A DNA stretch of 64,000 nucleotides from NCBI RefSeq assembly GCF_016862455.1, contig NZ_BOMZ01000040.1:43508-107507 (forward strand), in the 5' to 3' direction. The stretch's first letter is position 1; every line of letters starts with the position of its first letter. Under the pieces are notes generated by a model, which was not told the origin of the DNA, made no database searches, and saw only the letters and a program-made list of their open reading frames with translations. This document shows positions 16,146 through 25,305 of this stretch, in pieces. A program made the translations under genes and the position numbers. The stretch is from Actinoplanes utahensis. GTDB lineage: Bacteria; Actinomycetota; Actinomycetes; Mycobacteriales; Micromonosporaceae.

Positions 16146-17138
16146 ATGAGAAGGTTACCCGCGCTCTGTGCCCTGGCAGCGATGGTCGTGCTCGGCGGCT
16201 GCACGTCGGAGGAGCCCACCGTGACACCGTCGGCGACGGTGGTGCCCGAGTCCGCCGGGTTCTACGTGGAGCCCGACGCGCCCGCCGTCAAGCAGGTGGC
16301 GGCGTGGCGGGCCGAGGGCCGCGCCGAGGACGCCGAGGCGCTGCGGCGGATCGCCGAGTCGCCGACCGCGGTGTGGTTCGCCGACGCGAACCCCGGTTTC
16401 CAGGATCGGGCCCGGCGGCTGGTCACCGACGCCGCCGCCCGGGGGCAGACGGCCGTCCTGGTGCCGTACTACGTGCCGCAACGCGACTGCGGCGGGCACT
16501 CCGGCGGCGGCGCCCCGGACGCGGCCGCCTACCGCGCCTGGATCGCCGAGCTGGCCGCGATCGTGAACGGCCACCCGGCCGTGGTCGTCCTGGAGCCGGA
16601 CGCGATCCCGCACGTGCTCGACGACTGCGTCACCGGGGACGCCGCCGAGGAACGGCTCACCCTGCTGGCCGAGGCGATCGGGGCGTTCAAGAGACAGCCG
16701 GGGACACGCGTCTACCTGGACGCCGGCAACCCCGGCTGGATCAAGGACGCCGGCCGGGTGGCCGAGGCCCTGGACCGGGCCGGGGTACGCGAGGCCGACG
16801 GGTTCAGCCTCAACGTGGCGAACTTCGAGACCACCGAGGCGAACGTCGGGTACGGCACGGCGATCTCCGACCGGCTCGGCGGGCTGCCGTTCGTGATCGA
16901 CACCAGCCGCAACGGCAACGGGCCGGCGCCGGTCGACGCCCGCGACGCCGAGGGGCACTGGTGCAACCCGCCGGGCCGGGCGCTCGGGCCGGCACCGACC
17001 ACCGAGACCGGCACGCCGCGGGTCGACGCGTACCTGTGGATCAAACGGCCGGGGGAGTCCGACGGGGCGTGCCTGCCGGACGCGCCCCCGGCCGGTCAGT
17101 GGTGGCCCGAGTACGCGCTCGGGCTCGCCACCAACTAG
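16146..17138 (+). CDS. cslZ: glycoside hydrolase family 6 lipoprotein
   Basis: 330 aa. Lipoprotein signal ending LGGC, then a GH6 domain: VPYYVPQRDCGGHSGGG with D114, VVVLEPDAIP with D152 as likely catalytic acid, YLDAGNPGW, FSLNVANF, WCNPPGRALG and DAYLWIKRPGESDG. GH6 enzymes cleave beta-1,4-glucan. It faces glxA and cslA, like the endoglucanase of the Streptomyces cslA-glxA-cslZ locus, where it trims the glycan made by CslA. Its TAG shares bases with the glxA stop. The symbol is assigned from this context. Confidence 0.88.
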   Translation: MRRLPALCALAAMVVLGGCTSEEPTVTPSATVVPESAGFYVEPDAPAVKQVAAWRAEGRAEDAEALRRIAESPTAVWFADANPGFQDRARRLVTDAAARGQTAVLVPYYVPQRDCGGHSGGGAPDAAAYRAWIAELAAIVNGHPAVVVLEPDAIPHVLDDCVTGDAAEERLTLLAEAIGAFKRQPGTRVYLDAGNPGWIKDAGRVAEALDRAGVREADGFSLNVANFETTEANVGYGTAISDRLGGLPFVIDTSRNGNGPAPVDARDAEGHWCNPPGRALGPAPTTETGTPRVDAYLWIKRPGESDGACLPDAPPAGQWWPEYALGLATN

Positions 17139-19084
17139 ACGATCCTCACCCAGCGGGCCTTCGACGGGACGCCCTTGCCGTCGACCACGAAGAGCATGTA
17201 CCAGCCGGCGGGGACCAGGCCGGGGGAGTCCGGGACGGCGATGCTCACCCCGCCGGGGGTACGCCGTACGCCCACCTCCACCGACCGCTGGTCCACGTCG
17301 GTGCCGTGCGTGACGGCGCTCGGCCGGACCAGCCGGGCCGCCCGGATCCGCGACCCGTCCGGCGTGGCGAACTGCGCCTTGCGCCCGCGTTCGATCGCCC
17401 GCGGCCCGCCGTCGATCGCCGGCCGGTCGCCCTGGAACAGGTAGGGCGGGCTGTAGATCTCGATCCGCTGCTCGAACGTCCCCGGGTTCTTGCCGGTCGA
17501 GTCGTAGATCGGGTCGCTGCCCATGGTGACGACCCGCCCGTCCGGCAGCAGCAGCGCCTCCGCGTGGTAGTTGCGGCCCACGCTCGGCGCCGCCGCCTCC
17601 CGGAACTCCTCGCGCGCCGGGTCGTAGAAGTGCGCGGTCAGCAGGTCGCTGCGGTTGCGCCCCCGGTAGGGCCCACCCCGGTACCCGGACGAGCCGCCGC
17701 TGGTGAACACGGTGTCGTCGGGCAGCACCACGGTGTTGAGGTAGCGGGCCGGCGCCGGCAGGTCCGGGCCGGTCCGGTACCGCGGCTGCTTCTCGCTCAG
17801 ATCGGCGATCGCGGTGCGGGCCGTGGACACCGGCGAGTCGCCGACCGCGCCGCCGCCGAGGATCATCACCTTCTGCTTCTGGGCCGGCGGCAGCATCACC
17901 GAGGCGCTGGTCTCGGTCATCGCCGCGTCCTCGAGACCCGGCACGGTGCGGAAGGTGTTCTTCGCCACGTCCCACAGGCCGGGGGTACGGCCCTCGCTGT
18001 CCGATCCGTACCCGGCGTTCGAACCGGAGAAGAACAGCTTCTCGTCCTCGGTCAGGAACAGCGCCGGATAGGTCGGGAACACCCGCTTCAGCTCCGGCGC
18101 GGGCACCCACTTCTTCTTGTCCACCTGGTAGCGCTCGTTGACGCCGGGCAGCATCCGGCCGAACTCGTCCAGCCCGGACACGGCCAGGACGTCACCGTCC
18201 GGCATGGTGGCCAGGGTCGGATACCAGCGGTGCTCGGTCATGTCGCCGGTGCGCACGTACCGTTCGGCGACCGGGTCGAACTCGTACGTCGTCTTGTCCC
18301 CGCCGTACTCCTGCTTCTCGCGGGTGATCTTCTCGGCGATGCCGTACAGGTTGCGCTTGTCGTTTCCGGTCAGGCCCTCGATGGCGTACTGGGCCGGCTC
18401 GCGCACGATCGGAGCGTCGCCGGAGTCGACGGCGTCCACCCACACCTCGGCCTCGCCGGCGTGCACCATCGTGTGGGCGCCGTGCGTCATCTTGGTGGCG
18501 GCGGGCACCGTCACGTCTGCCCGGCTCGCGTAGACGCGGCCGTTGCCGGCGACGAACCGGGTGCCCTTCGCGAAGGTGCGCGCCCCGAAGTCCGGCGACT
18601 CGTTCTTGATCTTCATGACCCCGGCGGCGTGGGTGATGTCGGCTTCCAGGACCTCGTACGACTTGGTGCCGCCGGCCACCAGCAGGTTGCCGTCGGGCAG
18701 GAAGGTGTGCCCGGCGCAGAACAGGTCGGTCGGGGTCGGCACCTCGGTGAACTCGTCGGTGCGCGGATCCCACAGCACGGTGCGGAACGTGCCGGCCTCG
18801 AAGTCGTCCCGGTTGTTGCCGGACCCCGCGATGATCAACACCTTGCCGGTACGCAGCATCGCCGCGTGGATGGCGTTGACCCGGAAGTCCGCCGGAACCC
18901 GCAGCAGCGACCAGTGCCCGAACTTCTGCTTGTAGGAGTCCCGGTTGATGGTGAACTCGTGGTACCGGTCCGCGGCGAGACTCACGATCGGCCGGTTCAC
19001 CACCGCCACCGCCGCCATCAGCGGCACCGTCACCAGCATGGTCAGCACCCGCCGGGCGATGCTGGGCCTTCTCCGCGCGGTCAT
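17135..19084 (-). CDS. glxA: GlxA-like radical copper oxidase
   Basis: 649 aa. N-terminal membrane anchor (about 11-36), kelch-type propeller, C-terminal immunoglobulin-like DUF1929 domain. Galactose-oxidase features are present: Cys123 in LFCAGHTF for the Tyr-Cys cofactor, the HRWYPT motif with Trp287 and Tyr288, GRNYHAEALLLPDGR supplying a Tyr and a His copper ligand, and VTHGTDVDQR supplying the second His. Oxidises terminal sugar hydroxyls and makes hydrogen peroxide. Start overlaps the cslA stop (ATGA). In Streptomyces it is needed for glycan deposition at hyphal tips. Confidence 0.93.
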   Translation of the reverse strand: MTARRRPSIARRVLTMLVTVPLMAAVAVVNRPIVSLAADRYHEFTINRDSYKQKFGHWSLLRVPADFRVNAIHAAMLRTGKVLIIAGSGNNRDDFEAGTFRTVLWDPRTDEFTEVPTPTDLFCAGHTFLPDGNLLVAGGTKSYEVLEADITHAAGVMKIKNESPDFGARTFAKGTRFVAGNGRVYASRADVTVPAATKMTHGAHTMVHAGEAEVWVDAVDSGDAPIVREPAQYAIEGLTGNDKRNLYGIAEKITREKQEYGGDKTTYEFDPVAERYVRTGDMTEHRWYPTLATMPDGDVLAVSGLDEFGRMLPGVNERYQVDKKKWVPAPELKRVFPTYPALFLTEDEKLFFSGSNAGYGSDSEGRTPGLWDVAKNTFRTVPGLEDAAMTETSASVMLPPAQKQKVMILGGGAVGDSPVSTARTAIADLSEKQPRYRTGPDLPAPARYLNTVVLPDDTVFTSGGSSGYRGGPYRGRNRSDLLTAHFYDPAREEFREAAAPSVGRNYHAEALLLPDGRVVTMGSDPIYDSTGKNPGTFEQRIEIYSPPYLFQGDRPAIDGGPRAIERGRKAQFATPDGSRIRAARLVRPSAVTHGTDVDQRSVEVGVRRTPGGVSIAVPDSPGLVPAGWYMLFVVDGKGVPSKARWVRIV

Positions 19085-20826
19085 GCGGCCGATCCGATCA
19101 TGAGAGGTTCCTTCTCTTCTTCGTCGTGCGTCTCGGGCCTCGTGCGGGACCGGCCGAGCGCCTGCACCGCCCAGATGGCCGGCGGGGTGAGGCAGAGGGC
19201 CAGGTTGAGCGACGGCCACAACCACATGAAGCCGTGCGCGTGGCCGGTGAACGCGGCCACGATCAGGAGAGCGGCGTAGAAGGCCGCCCACCGCAGATGG
19301 GTACGGAAGGTCAGCAGCGAGTCCGGGCTGGCCGAATCGCCCTTCGGCGTCACCACGAAACCGGCCGTGCGCCGCAGCACCGACTGCAGGAACGAGGTGA
19401 CGTAGATCGGCGCGCACAACGTCGACAGCAGCATCCCGGTCAGGCCCGACGACCCGGCCTCCTCGTGCGGGCTGACGTTGTGCCGCCGGTTCCAGATGTA
19501 GAGGCCGACCTGGAACAGCGCCGCGTCCACGTACAGCATCAGCCACACCTGCTGCGGCACCTGCACGCCCTTGACGCCGAGCAGCACGTGGAAGACCGCG
19601 GTGGCCGCGCCGAGCAGCCAGGCGACCGCGGTCAGCGGGTAGTACGCCATCAGCAGCGCGTAGTGCAGCGCACGGCGTACCCCCAGGCGGGGGATCATCT
19701 TCGCGAACCCGGCCACGCACACTTCGTCGGTGCCGCGCGACCAGCGGTGCTGCTGGCTGAAGTAGTCGGTCCAGGAGGACGGGCCCTCGCCGACGGCCAG
19801 GACGTCCGGGGTGTAGACCGACCGCCAGCGCCGGCCGGTCGCCGGATTGCGGGAGGCGTGCTGGGCCAGGCTGGTCGCCATGTCCTCGGTGATCGAGTCC
19901 TGCAGGCCACCGATCGACTGCAGGGCCTTGATGCGTACGGCGTTGTTCGTCCCCACCAGCATCGGGATGCCGAGGCGGTTGCCGGCCCGCTGCAGCAGCG
20001 AGTGGAACAGGTACTGCTGGGACTCGGCCCACTTGGTGATCACGTTGTCGTAGTTGCCGTAGATCTGCGGCCCGATCACGAACGCCACGTCGGGGTCCCG
20101 GAAGTAGCCGAGGAGCCGCTCGCAGAAGTTCGGCAGCGGCACGTGATCCGGATCCACCGAGACGAACACGTCGTACGCGTCGCCGTGCCGGTCCATCCAC
20201 GAGTTGTAGTTGCCGTGCTTGGTCTTCGCCTTGAACCCGCCCGCCGCGGTGTTCCAGTCCGGCACCCCCTTGCGGCTGAAGTGGTGCACGCCCACCCGCC
20301 GGCACATCTGGCGCACCTCGGGATCGTCGCCCTCGTCCAGCAGCCACACGTGGTACCGCCCGGGATGCCGGATCCGGGTCGCCGCCCGCAACGTCCGTTC
20401 CACCATCTCGATCGGCTCCTTGCCGGGCACGATCGTGGTCAGGAACGCCACCCGCAGCCGCTCGTCCGGCGGCACCGGGATCGGATCCCGCGCCCGCAGC
20501 GTCGCCAGGCACAGGGTCACGACGTTGACCAGACGGAACAGCTCGATCAGCGCGGTCGCGGCGATCATGAAGACGGTGACCAGGAACAGGGCGGTCTGCA
20601 TGCGCCGGTCGGGAAGCTCCACCTTGGCCAGCAGCCAGCCGAAGAAGGTGCTCTCGAAGGCGAAGGCGAACGCCGCGATCAGAGCGGACCGGATCGGGCG
20701 GCGCCGGGACAGCGGTTGCAGCCGGACCTGGTAGTCGTCTCCGTCCGGAACGGCCTCGACGTCGCCGGCGAGCCGACTGAAGCCGTCATAATCCGGCAGA
20801 CGGGATATATCACGCTTTCCAGTCAC
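19081..20826 (-). CDS. cslA: cellulose synthase-like glycosyltransferase CslA
   Basis: 581 aa. Two N-terminal membrane helices, a GT2 catalytic domain with the processive-synthase signature (LLDEGDD, DPDH in FVSVDPDH, TED in SITEDMA, QQHRW), then about four to five C-terminal helices. Makes a beta-linked glucan at the membrane and extrudes it. GTG start. First gene of a two-gene operon with glxA, with the GH6 gene on the opposite strand. The assignment rests on sequence plus this conserved neighbourhood. Confidence 0.93.
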   Translation of the reverse strand: MTGKRDISRLPDYDGFSRLAGDVEAVPDGDDYQVRLQPLSRRRPIRSALIAAFAFAFESTFFGWLLAKVELPDRRMQTALFLVTVFMIAATALIELFRLVNVVTLCLATLRARDPIPVPPDERLRVAFLTTIVPGKEPIEMVERTLRAATRIRHPGRYHVWLLDEGDDPEVRQMCRRVGVHHFSRKGVPDWNTAAGGFKAKTKHGNYNSWMDRHGDAYDVFVSVDPDHVPLPNFCERLLGYFRDPDVAFVIGPQIYGNYDNVITKWAESQQYLFHSLLQRAGNRLGIPMLVGTNNAVRIKALQSIGGLQDSITEDMATSLAQHASRNPATGRRWRSVYTPDVLAVGEGPSSWTDYFSQQHRWSRGTDEVCVAGFAKMIPRLGVRRALHYALLMAYYPLTAVAWLLGAATAVFHVLLGVKGVQVPQQVWLMLYVDAALFQVGLYIWNRRHNVSPHEEAGSSGLTGMLLSTLCAPIYVTSFLQSVLRRTAGFVVTPKGDSASPDSLLTFRTHLRWAAFYAALLIVAAFTGHAHGFMWLWPSLNLALCLTPPAIWAVQALGRSRTRPETHDEEEKEPLMIGSAA

Positions 20827-21002
20827 CGCAGAAAGATAGCGAAAATTACCGAGAACCGGGCATTCCTCGTACCTCTATCGTGTCGTGTCCCGGACTGAGA
20901 ACGATTCACGGACCGTGCCGGAAATCGTCGAACCGACGCGGCCCGTCATCCGTTCTCTCTGGCAGGCGGGGCACGGGCGTCCCGCGGTGAACCGACAAGG
21001 CG

Positions 21003-21272
21003 GTGGCAATGCTGATCCTGTCCCTCCTCATCCTGGTCCTGGCCGCCGCCTGCGTCCTCGCGGTACGTGGGGTGCGGGCGGACGTGTCCGCCGAGACGGA
21101 GTCGCTGACCGTTCCGGAGGCGCTCTTCGCACCGGAGAGTCTGGAAGGCGTGCTCTGCGCTCAACTGATGGACGGTGAGATCACCCGGCGCCAGTACCTG
21201 CGCTCGATGGCCGGCATCGCCGCCCGCGACGAGGAGCGGCACCCCCTGGTCGTGCCCGGCCACGAGGACTGA
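21003..21272 (+). CDS. small membrane protein with SHOCT-like tail
   Basis: 89 aa from GTG 21003; ATG at 21009 is an alternative. N-terminal membrane helix (about 3-21), then a short soluble tail with LEGVLCAQLMDGEITRRQYLRSM, resembling short C-terminal SHOCT helices. Followed by a strong hairpin. Function unknown. Confidence 0.55.
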   Translation: MAMLILSLLILVLAAACVLAVRGVRADVSAETESLTVPEALFAPESLEGVLCAQLMDGEITRRQYLRSMAGIAARDEERHPLVVPGHED

Positions 21273-21293
21273 CCGGAACCACCGCGGCGTGCG

Positions 21294-21345
21294 GGTTCCC
21301 GGCTGGCTGTCAGGGCCGTCTCGGCGCCGCGGAGACAGCCCTGAC
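21294..21345 (+). terminator. strong hairpin and interspersed element, copy 2
   Basis: GTCAGGGCCGTCTC (21309-21322) pairs with GAGACAGCCCTGAC (21332-21345) with one mismatch around a 9-base loop. It could terminate the small membrane-protein gene. The preceding GGTTCCCGGCTGGCTGTCAG ties it to the elements at 14.7 and 62 kb. Confidence 0.65.
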
Positions 21346-21466
21346 GGCGGCGGCCAGGGGGATGCTGACCGCCAGCGGGAGGCTGATCTCCAGTGTGCCG
21401 CCCGATTGCGCATATCGGCCTTGTCGGGCGATAGGTCGAATTATCGAGTACGAGGTTCATCCGAGG

Positions 21467-21480
21467 TTACTCGTGGGTAA
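21467..21480. promoter_or_regulatory. palindrome overlapping the acyl-CoA oxidase promoter
   Basis: TTACTCGTGGGTAA is an imperfect inverted repeat with TTAC/GTAA ends. It overlaps TAATAT (21478-21483), a good -10 box just upstream of the ATG at 21490. Probably the binding site of an unlinked TetR- or GntR-type regulator. Confidence 0.5.
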
Positions 21481-21489
21481 TATAGTGTC

Positions 21490-23451
21490 ATGATCAATGG
21501 GGTTTCCGCGTCCCTCACCGAGGTCCTCGACGGCCGGTGGGCGCACATCCGTCAGGCCGTGCGCTCCACGCTCGGCCCCGAGTTCGTCACCGTTCCCGGC
21601 GAGACCGGGGACCAGGCGCGGGACCGGATCAGCCGGCTGATCCGCGCGCTGCCCACCGACGTCGGGGTCGCGTCGGCGTTCCCCGCCGCGTACGGAGGCT
21701 CCGACGATCCCGGCGGCTCCACCGTCGCCGCCGAGATGCTCGGCCAGGTCGACCTCTCGCTGATGGTCAAGGCGGGCGTGCAGTGGGGCCTGTTCGGCGG
21801 GGCCGTGGTCGCGCTCGGGACGGCCCGCCACCATGAGCGGTACCTGCGCGGCATCATCTCCGCCGACATCATGGGCTGCTTCGCCATGACCGAGACGGGA
21901 CACGGATCCGACGTCCAGCAGTTGCGGACCACCTGCACGTACGTTCCCGAGTCCGGGCACTTCGTCCTCGACACCCCGCACGAGGCGGCACGCAAGGACT
22001 ACATCGGCAACGCGGCCCGGGACGGGCGGATGGCCGTCGTCTTCGCGCAGCTGATCACCGGCGGGCGCTCCTACGGGGTGCACGCGTGGCTGGTACCGAT
22101 CCGTGACGAGCACGGCGACCCGATGCCGGGCGTCACCATCGGCGACGCCGGCGCCAAGGCCGGGCTCCTCGGCGTCGACAACGGGCGGCTCAGCTTCGAC
22201 CACGTGATCGTGCCCCGGGACATGCTCCTCGACCGGTACGGCCAGGTGGCCGAGGACGGCGCCTACACCAGCACCATCGAGAACGACACCCGGCGCTTCT
22301 TCACCATGCTCGGCACCCTGGTCCGCGGCCGGGTCACCGTCGGCGCCGCCGCCTCCGCGGCCACCCGCAACGCGCTCACCATCGCCGTCCGGTACGGCGA
22401 CACCCGGCGCCAGTTCACCCGGCCCGGCGACGACCGTGAAGTGGTGCTCAACGACTACCTGGCGCATCAGCGCAAACTGCTCCCGGCGCTGGCGCGGTCG
22501 TACGCGTACGCCTTCGCCCAGGAGGAACTCGCCGTCACCATGGACGAGGTCTTCTCCCTCGTCGAACCCGACGAGCACCGCCAGCGCGAACTCGAATCCC
22601 GCGCCGCCGGCCTGAAAGCCGCACAGACCTGGAACGCCACCGCCACCATCCAGATGTGCCGCGAGGCGTGCGGCGGCGCCGGCTACCTCGCCGAGAACCG
22701 GCTGCCCGGCCTCAAAGCCGACACCGACGTCTTCACCACCTTCGAAGGCGACAACACGGTGCTGCTGCAGCTGGTCGCGAAAGGACTGCTCACCGGCTAC
22801 CGCGACGCCTTCGGCTCCCTCGACGGCTGGGGCCGCGCCACGTTCGTCGCCGAGCAGGTCGGCGAGATGATGCTGGAGCGCACCGCCGCCCGCTCGCTGA
22901 TCCAGCGCCTCGTCAGCGCCGTCCCCGGCCGCGACGAGGAGGTCGCCGTGACCGACCGCGGCTGGCACCTGGCCGCCTTCGAGGACCGGGAGAAACACCT
23001 CCTGGACGGCGCGATCCGCCGGCTCCGCAAGGGCGCCGCCACCAAGAAGGACCGCCCCTTCGACATCTTCAACGACGTCCAGGACCACGTGCTCGCGGTC
23101 GCCACCGCCCACATCGACCGGATCACCCTGGAAGCCTTCGTCGCCGGCATCGACCGCACCGCCGACCCCGAGGCACGTGCCCTGCTGTCGAAACTCTGCG
23201 ACCTGTACGCCCTGACCACCATCGAAGCCGGCAAGGCCTGGTTCCTGGAACACGGCCGCCTCACCCCGGCCCGCTCCAAGACCGTCACCGCCGTGATCAA
23301 CGACCTGCTGCGCGAACTGCGCCCGCACATGCGCACGCTGGTCGACGCCTTCGCCATCCCGGACGAATGGCTCAACGCGGCGATCCTGCGCGAGGAACCG
23401 GCCCGCCAGGACACCATGGCCAAGGAGGACGACGCGGTCCGCGCCCGCTAG
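21490..23451 (+). CDS. acyl-CoA oxidase
   Basis: 653 aa, the length of acyl-CoA oxidases rather than the roughly 400 aa of acyl-CoA dehydrogenases. FAD-domain signature MGCFAMTETGHGSDVQ; C-terminal ACOX region with REACGGAGYLAENRLPGL and catalytic Glu in FTTFEGDNTVLLQ. Catalyses the first step of fatty acyl-CoA beta-oxidation, passing electrons to oxygen. A palindrome-bearing promoter lies directly upstream. The stop shares bases with the convergent downstream gene. Confidence 0.92.
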   Translation: MINGVSASLTEVLDGRWAHIRQAVRSTLGPEFVTVPGETGDQARDRISRLIRALPTDVGVASAFPAAYGGSDDPGGSTVAAEMLGQVDLSLMVKAGVQWGLFGGAVVALGTARHHERYLRGIISADIMGCFAMTETGHGSDVQQLRTTCTYVPESGHFVLDTPHEAARKDYIGNAARDGRMAVVFAQLITGGRSYGVHAWLVPIRDEHGDPMPGVTIGDAGAKAGLLGVDNGRLSFDHVIVPRDMLLDRYGQVAEDGAYTSTIENDTRRFFTMLGTLVRGRVTVGAAASAATRNALTIAVRYGDTRRQFTRPGDDREVVLNDYLAHQRKLLPALARSYAYAFAQEELAVTMDEVFSLVEPDEHRQRELESRAAGLKAAQTWNATATIQMCREACGGAGYLAENRLPGLKADTDVFTTFEGDNTVLLQLVAKGLLTGYRDAFGSLDGWGRATFVAEQVGEMMLERTAARSLIQRLVSAVPGRDEEVAVTDRGWHLAAFEDREKHLLDGAIRRLRKGAATKKDRPFDIFNDVQDHVLAVATAHIDRITLEAFVAGIDRTADPEARALLSKLCDLYALTTIEAGKAWFLEHGRLTPARSKTVTAVINDLLRELRPHMRTLVDAFAIPDEWLNAAILREEPARQDTMAKEDDAVRAR

Positions 23452-24011
23452 CGCGTACGGTCCAGCCAGGATCGGGGGATGCCGAGATCGAAGTGCTCGG
23501 CCTTGAGCAGGGTCAGTCTCCGCTCCCGATCCTGGATCAGCCCACCGAAGGCGGACACCACCTCCTGGACGAACTCCGGTTCGCGGAGACGGCGCAGGGT
23601 GCCCGGCTCGATGTCGACATGCCACTCGGTCATCCCGACGGTTCGTACGTGCAATACCTCAGATGGTGAAAGGGCCTGACACTCCAGCCTGCGCAGTCCT
23701 TCCTCGAAGAGCCGATAGCGGGAGTCACGTGGGGTGCGGCGATCCGCCTCGGCCTCCTCGGTGCTCAGGCCCTGGTAGCGGCGGTAGATCTCGCGGCGTT
23801 CCCGTTCCCAGGCGACCCAGGTGGTGGCGCCGAGGCCGGCGAGTTGCCTGCTCAGGCCGCGCTCGTCAGCCTGGTCGTAGGCGCCGGGCCGGAGGCGCAG
23901 CTCCAGCCGCATGTCGCCGGAGACCGTCGCCCGGATCTGACCGTCCGGCGAGGTTCCGGTAACCGTCATGCCCCGGAGTCGATCACCGAAGTCGATCTCG
24001 TACGGGTTCAT
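23448..24011 (-). CDS. YbaB-like protein associated with a T7SS-type locus
   Basis: 187 aa. The N-terminal half (LRGMTVTGTSPDGQIRATVSGDMRLELRLRPGAYDQAD) has the pattern of actinobacterial YbaB/EbfC-family proteins found next to type VII secretion genes; the rest is charged and helical with no recognised domain. It diverges from the NHL-repeat gene and ends against the acyl-CoA oxidase gene. Function unknown; YbaB relatives bind DNA or act as secretion accessories. Confidence 0.6.
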   Translation of the reverse strand: MNPYEIDFGDRLRGMTVTGTSPDGQIRATVSGDMRLELRLRPGAYDQADERGLSRQLAGLGATTWVAWERERREIYRRYQGLSTEEAEADRRTPRDSRYRLFEEGLRRLECQALSPSEVLHVRTVGMTEWHVDIEPGTLRRLREPEFVQEVVSAFGGLIQDRERRLTLLKAEHFDLGIPRSWLDRTR

Positions 24012-24093
24012 GCCATCCTCCCGCTATCGGGTGCTCCTGCCGAACCGATCGATGGAAACCAACGTATGCGCTGGTGTGTGGTACACAAAATTC

Positions 24094-25269
24094 GTGACAG
24101 TGCGACGCGTCGCCGCCGGTGTGACGGTGCTGCTGTCGGTTCTCGCCGTTCCGGTGCCGGCGGCAGCCGATCAGGGCGTCGCTCCGATGACGCGGGTGGC
24201 CGGTGGGAACGGGCTGGGTTTCGGCGGCGACGGGGGCCCGGCGGCGTCGGCGAAGCTGGACGGTCCGCACGGCGCCGCGGTCGCGCCGGACGGCACCCTC
24301 TACATCGCTGATACGGGCAACCACCGGGTCCGGGCCGTCCGGGCCGACGGAACCATCACGACGGTCGCCGGCGACGGCGGCGAGGACGGCGAGACGAGCG
24401 CGGTGGCGGCAGGCTCCCGGGCGACATCGATCTCCCTGCGTACGCCGACGGAGGTCGCCGTGGCCGGCGACGGCACCGTCCTCATCGCGGACAGCGGGGT
24501 GAGCCGGGTCTACGCTCTGACGCCGGACGGATCCATCTCGGTCCGCGCGGAGGTCTCGACTCTCCGGGAGCACCGGGACATCCGCGGGCTCGCGGTGGCC
24601 GCGGACGGCACCCTGTACGCGTCCGACCGGAATGCCGGTCAGGTGCTCGCCTTCGCTCCGGACGGAACCCGCAGCGTGGCGGCGGGAAACGGGGCCGTGA
24701 AGTCGTACACGCCGGTCACCGCGCCGGGAAGTCTCGGGACCGACGACAGCGGTGACCTCTGGATCGCGAGCCACAACGTCTTCCGGGCCCGTGCCGGTGA
24801 GGTCGCCCCGGTCATCCTGCCGGAAACCGGGCAGTGGGCCGTCGGCGACGCCGGGCGGTGGCCGCCGGCAGAGGAGGACATGGCCGACATCGGGGCGCTC
24901 GGAGTCGGGAACACCGGGGTGTATGTGCTGGACAGCACGGCCCGTAAGGTCAGCTGGCTGAAACCGGGCGGTGAGATCGTGACCGTCACGGACCTCCCGG
25001 TGGATCCGTTCGGGGCCAGGGATCCGGTGGAACTCGCGATCAGTTCGGTGTCGGCGGGACCCCTCTATCTGATCGACACGACGGGGAGCCGGATCTTCGC
25101 CATGGAGGTCCCGGCTGCGTCCTCCGGCTCGAACGAGGGCTCGAACGAGGGCTCGAACGAGGGCTCGAACGAGGGCTCGGCACCGACCTGGATCTGGCTC
25201 GCCGGAGGGCTGGCGCTGGCGGTGGTGCTCGCAGCCGGTATCGGGATCGTGCGGCGGCGCCATCGGTGA
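24094..25269 (+). CDS. secreted NHL-repeat protein with C-terminal membrane anchor
   Basis: 391 aa. Signal peptide (cleavage after about VPAAA), NHL/six-bladed propeller repeats (LDGPHGAAVAPDGTLYIADT, VAVAGDGTVLIADSG), a low-complexity SNEG linker, one membrane helix and a RRRHR tail. GTG start with no clear Shine-Dalgarno; another GTG lies two codons on. First of three co-directional genes with two type VII-secretion-like proteins, so it may be a surface component of that locus. Confidence 0.75.
   Translation: MTVRRVAAGVTVLLSVLAVPVPAAADQGVAPMTRVAGGNGLGFGGDGGPAASAKLDGPHGAAVAPDGTLYIADTGNHRVRAVRADGTITTVAGDGGEDGETSAVAAGSRATSISLRTPTEVAVAGDGTVLIADSGVSRVYALTPDGSISVRAEVSTLREHRDIRGLAVAADGTLYASDRNAGQVLAFAPDGTRSVAAGNGAVKSYTPVTAPGSLGTDDSGDLWIASHNVFRARAGEVAPVILPETGQWAVGDAGRWPPAEEDMADIGALGVGNTGVYVLDSTARKVSWLKPGGEIVTVTDLPVDPFGARDPVELAISSVSAGPLYLIDTTGSRIFAMEVPAASSGSNEGSNEGSNEGSNEGSAPTWIWLAGGLALAVVLAAGIGIVRRRHR
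25126..25180 (+). repeat. 12-bp in-frame tandem repeat encoding SNEG
   Basis: GGCTCGAACGAG is repeated four times exactly, plus a partial fifth copy, within the NHL-repeat gene. It encodes (GSNE)n between the propeller and the membrane helix, so slippage would only change linker length. Confidence 0.9.
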
Positions 25270-25305
25270 ACATGCGGATCCGACCGACGGAACGGGGGAA
25301 CGGAA

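Noticed and set aside
15932..19279. Long plus-strand open frame across the GH6 and glxA region
   Set aside because: Composition is that of a GC-rich shadow; the GH6 gene in another frame and glxA on the minus strand explain the sequence.
17135..20512. Single long minus-strand frame joining cslA and glxA
   Set aside because: The upstream part is cslA read out of frame. The real glxA begins at the ATGA overlap at 19084.
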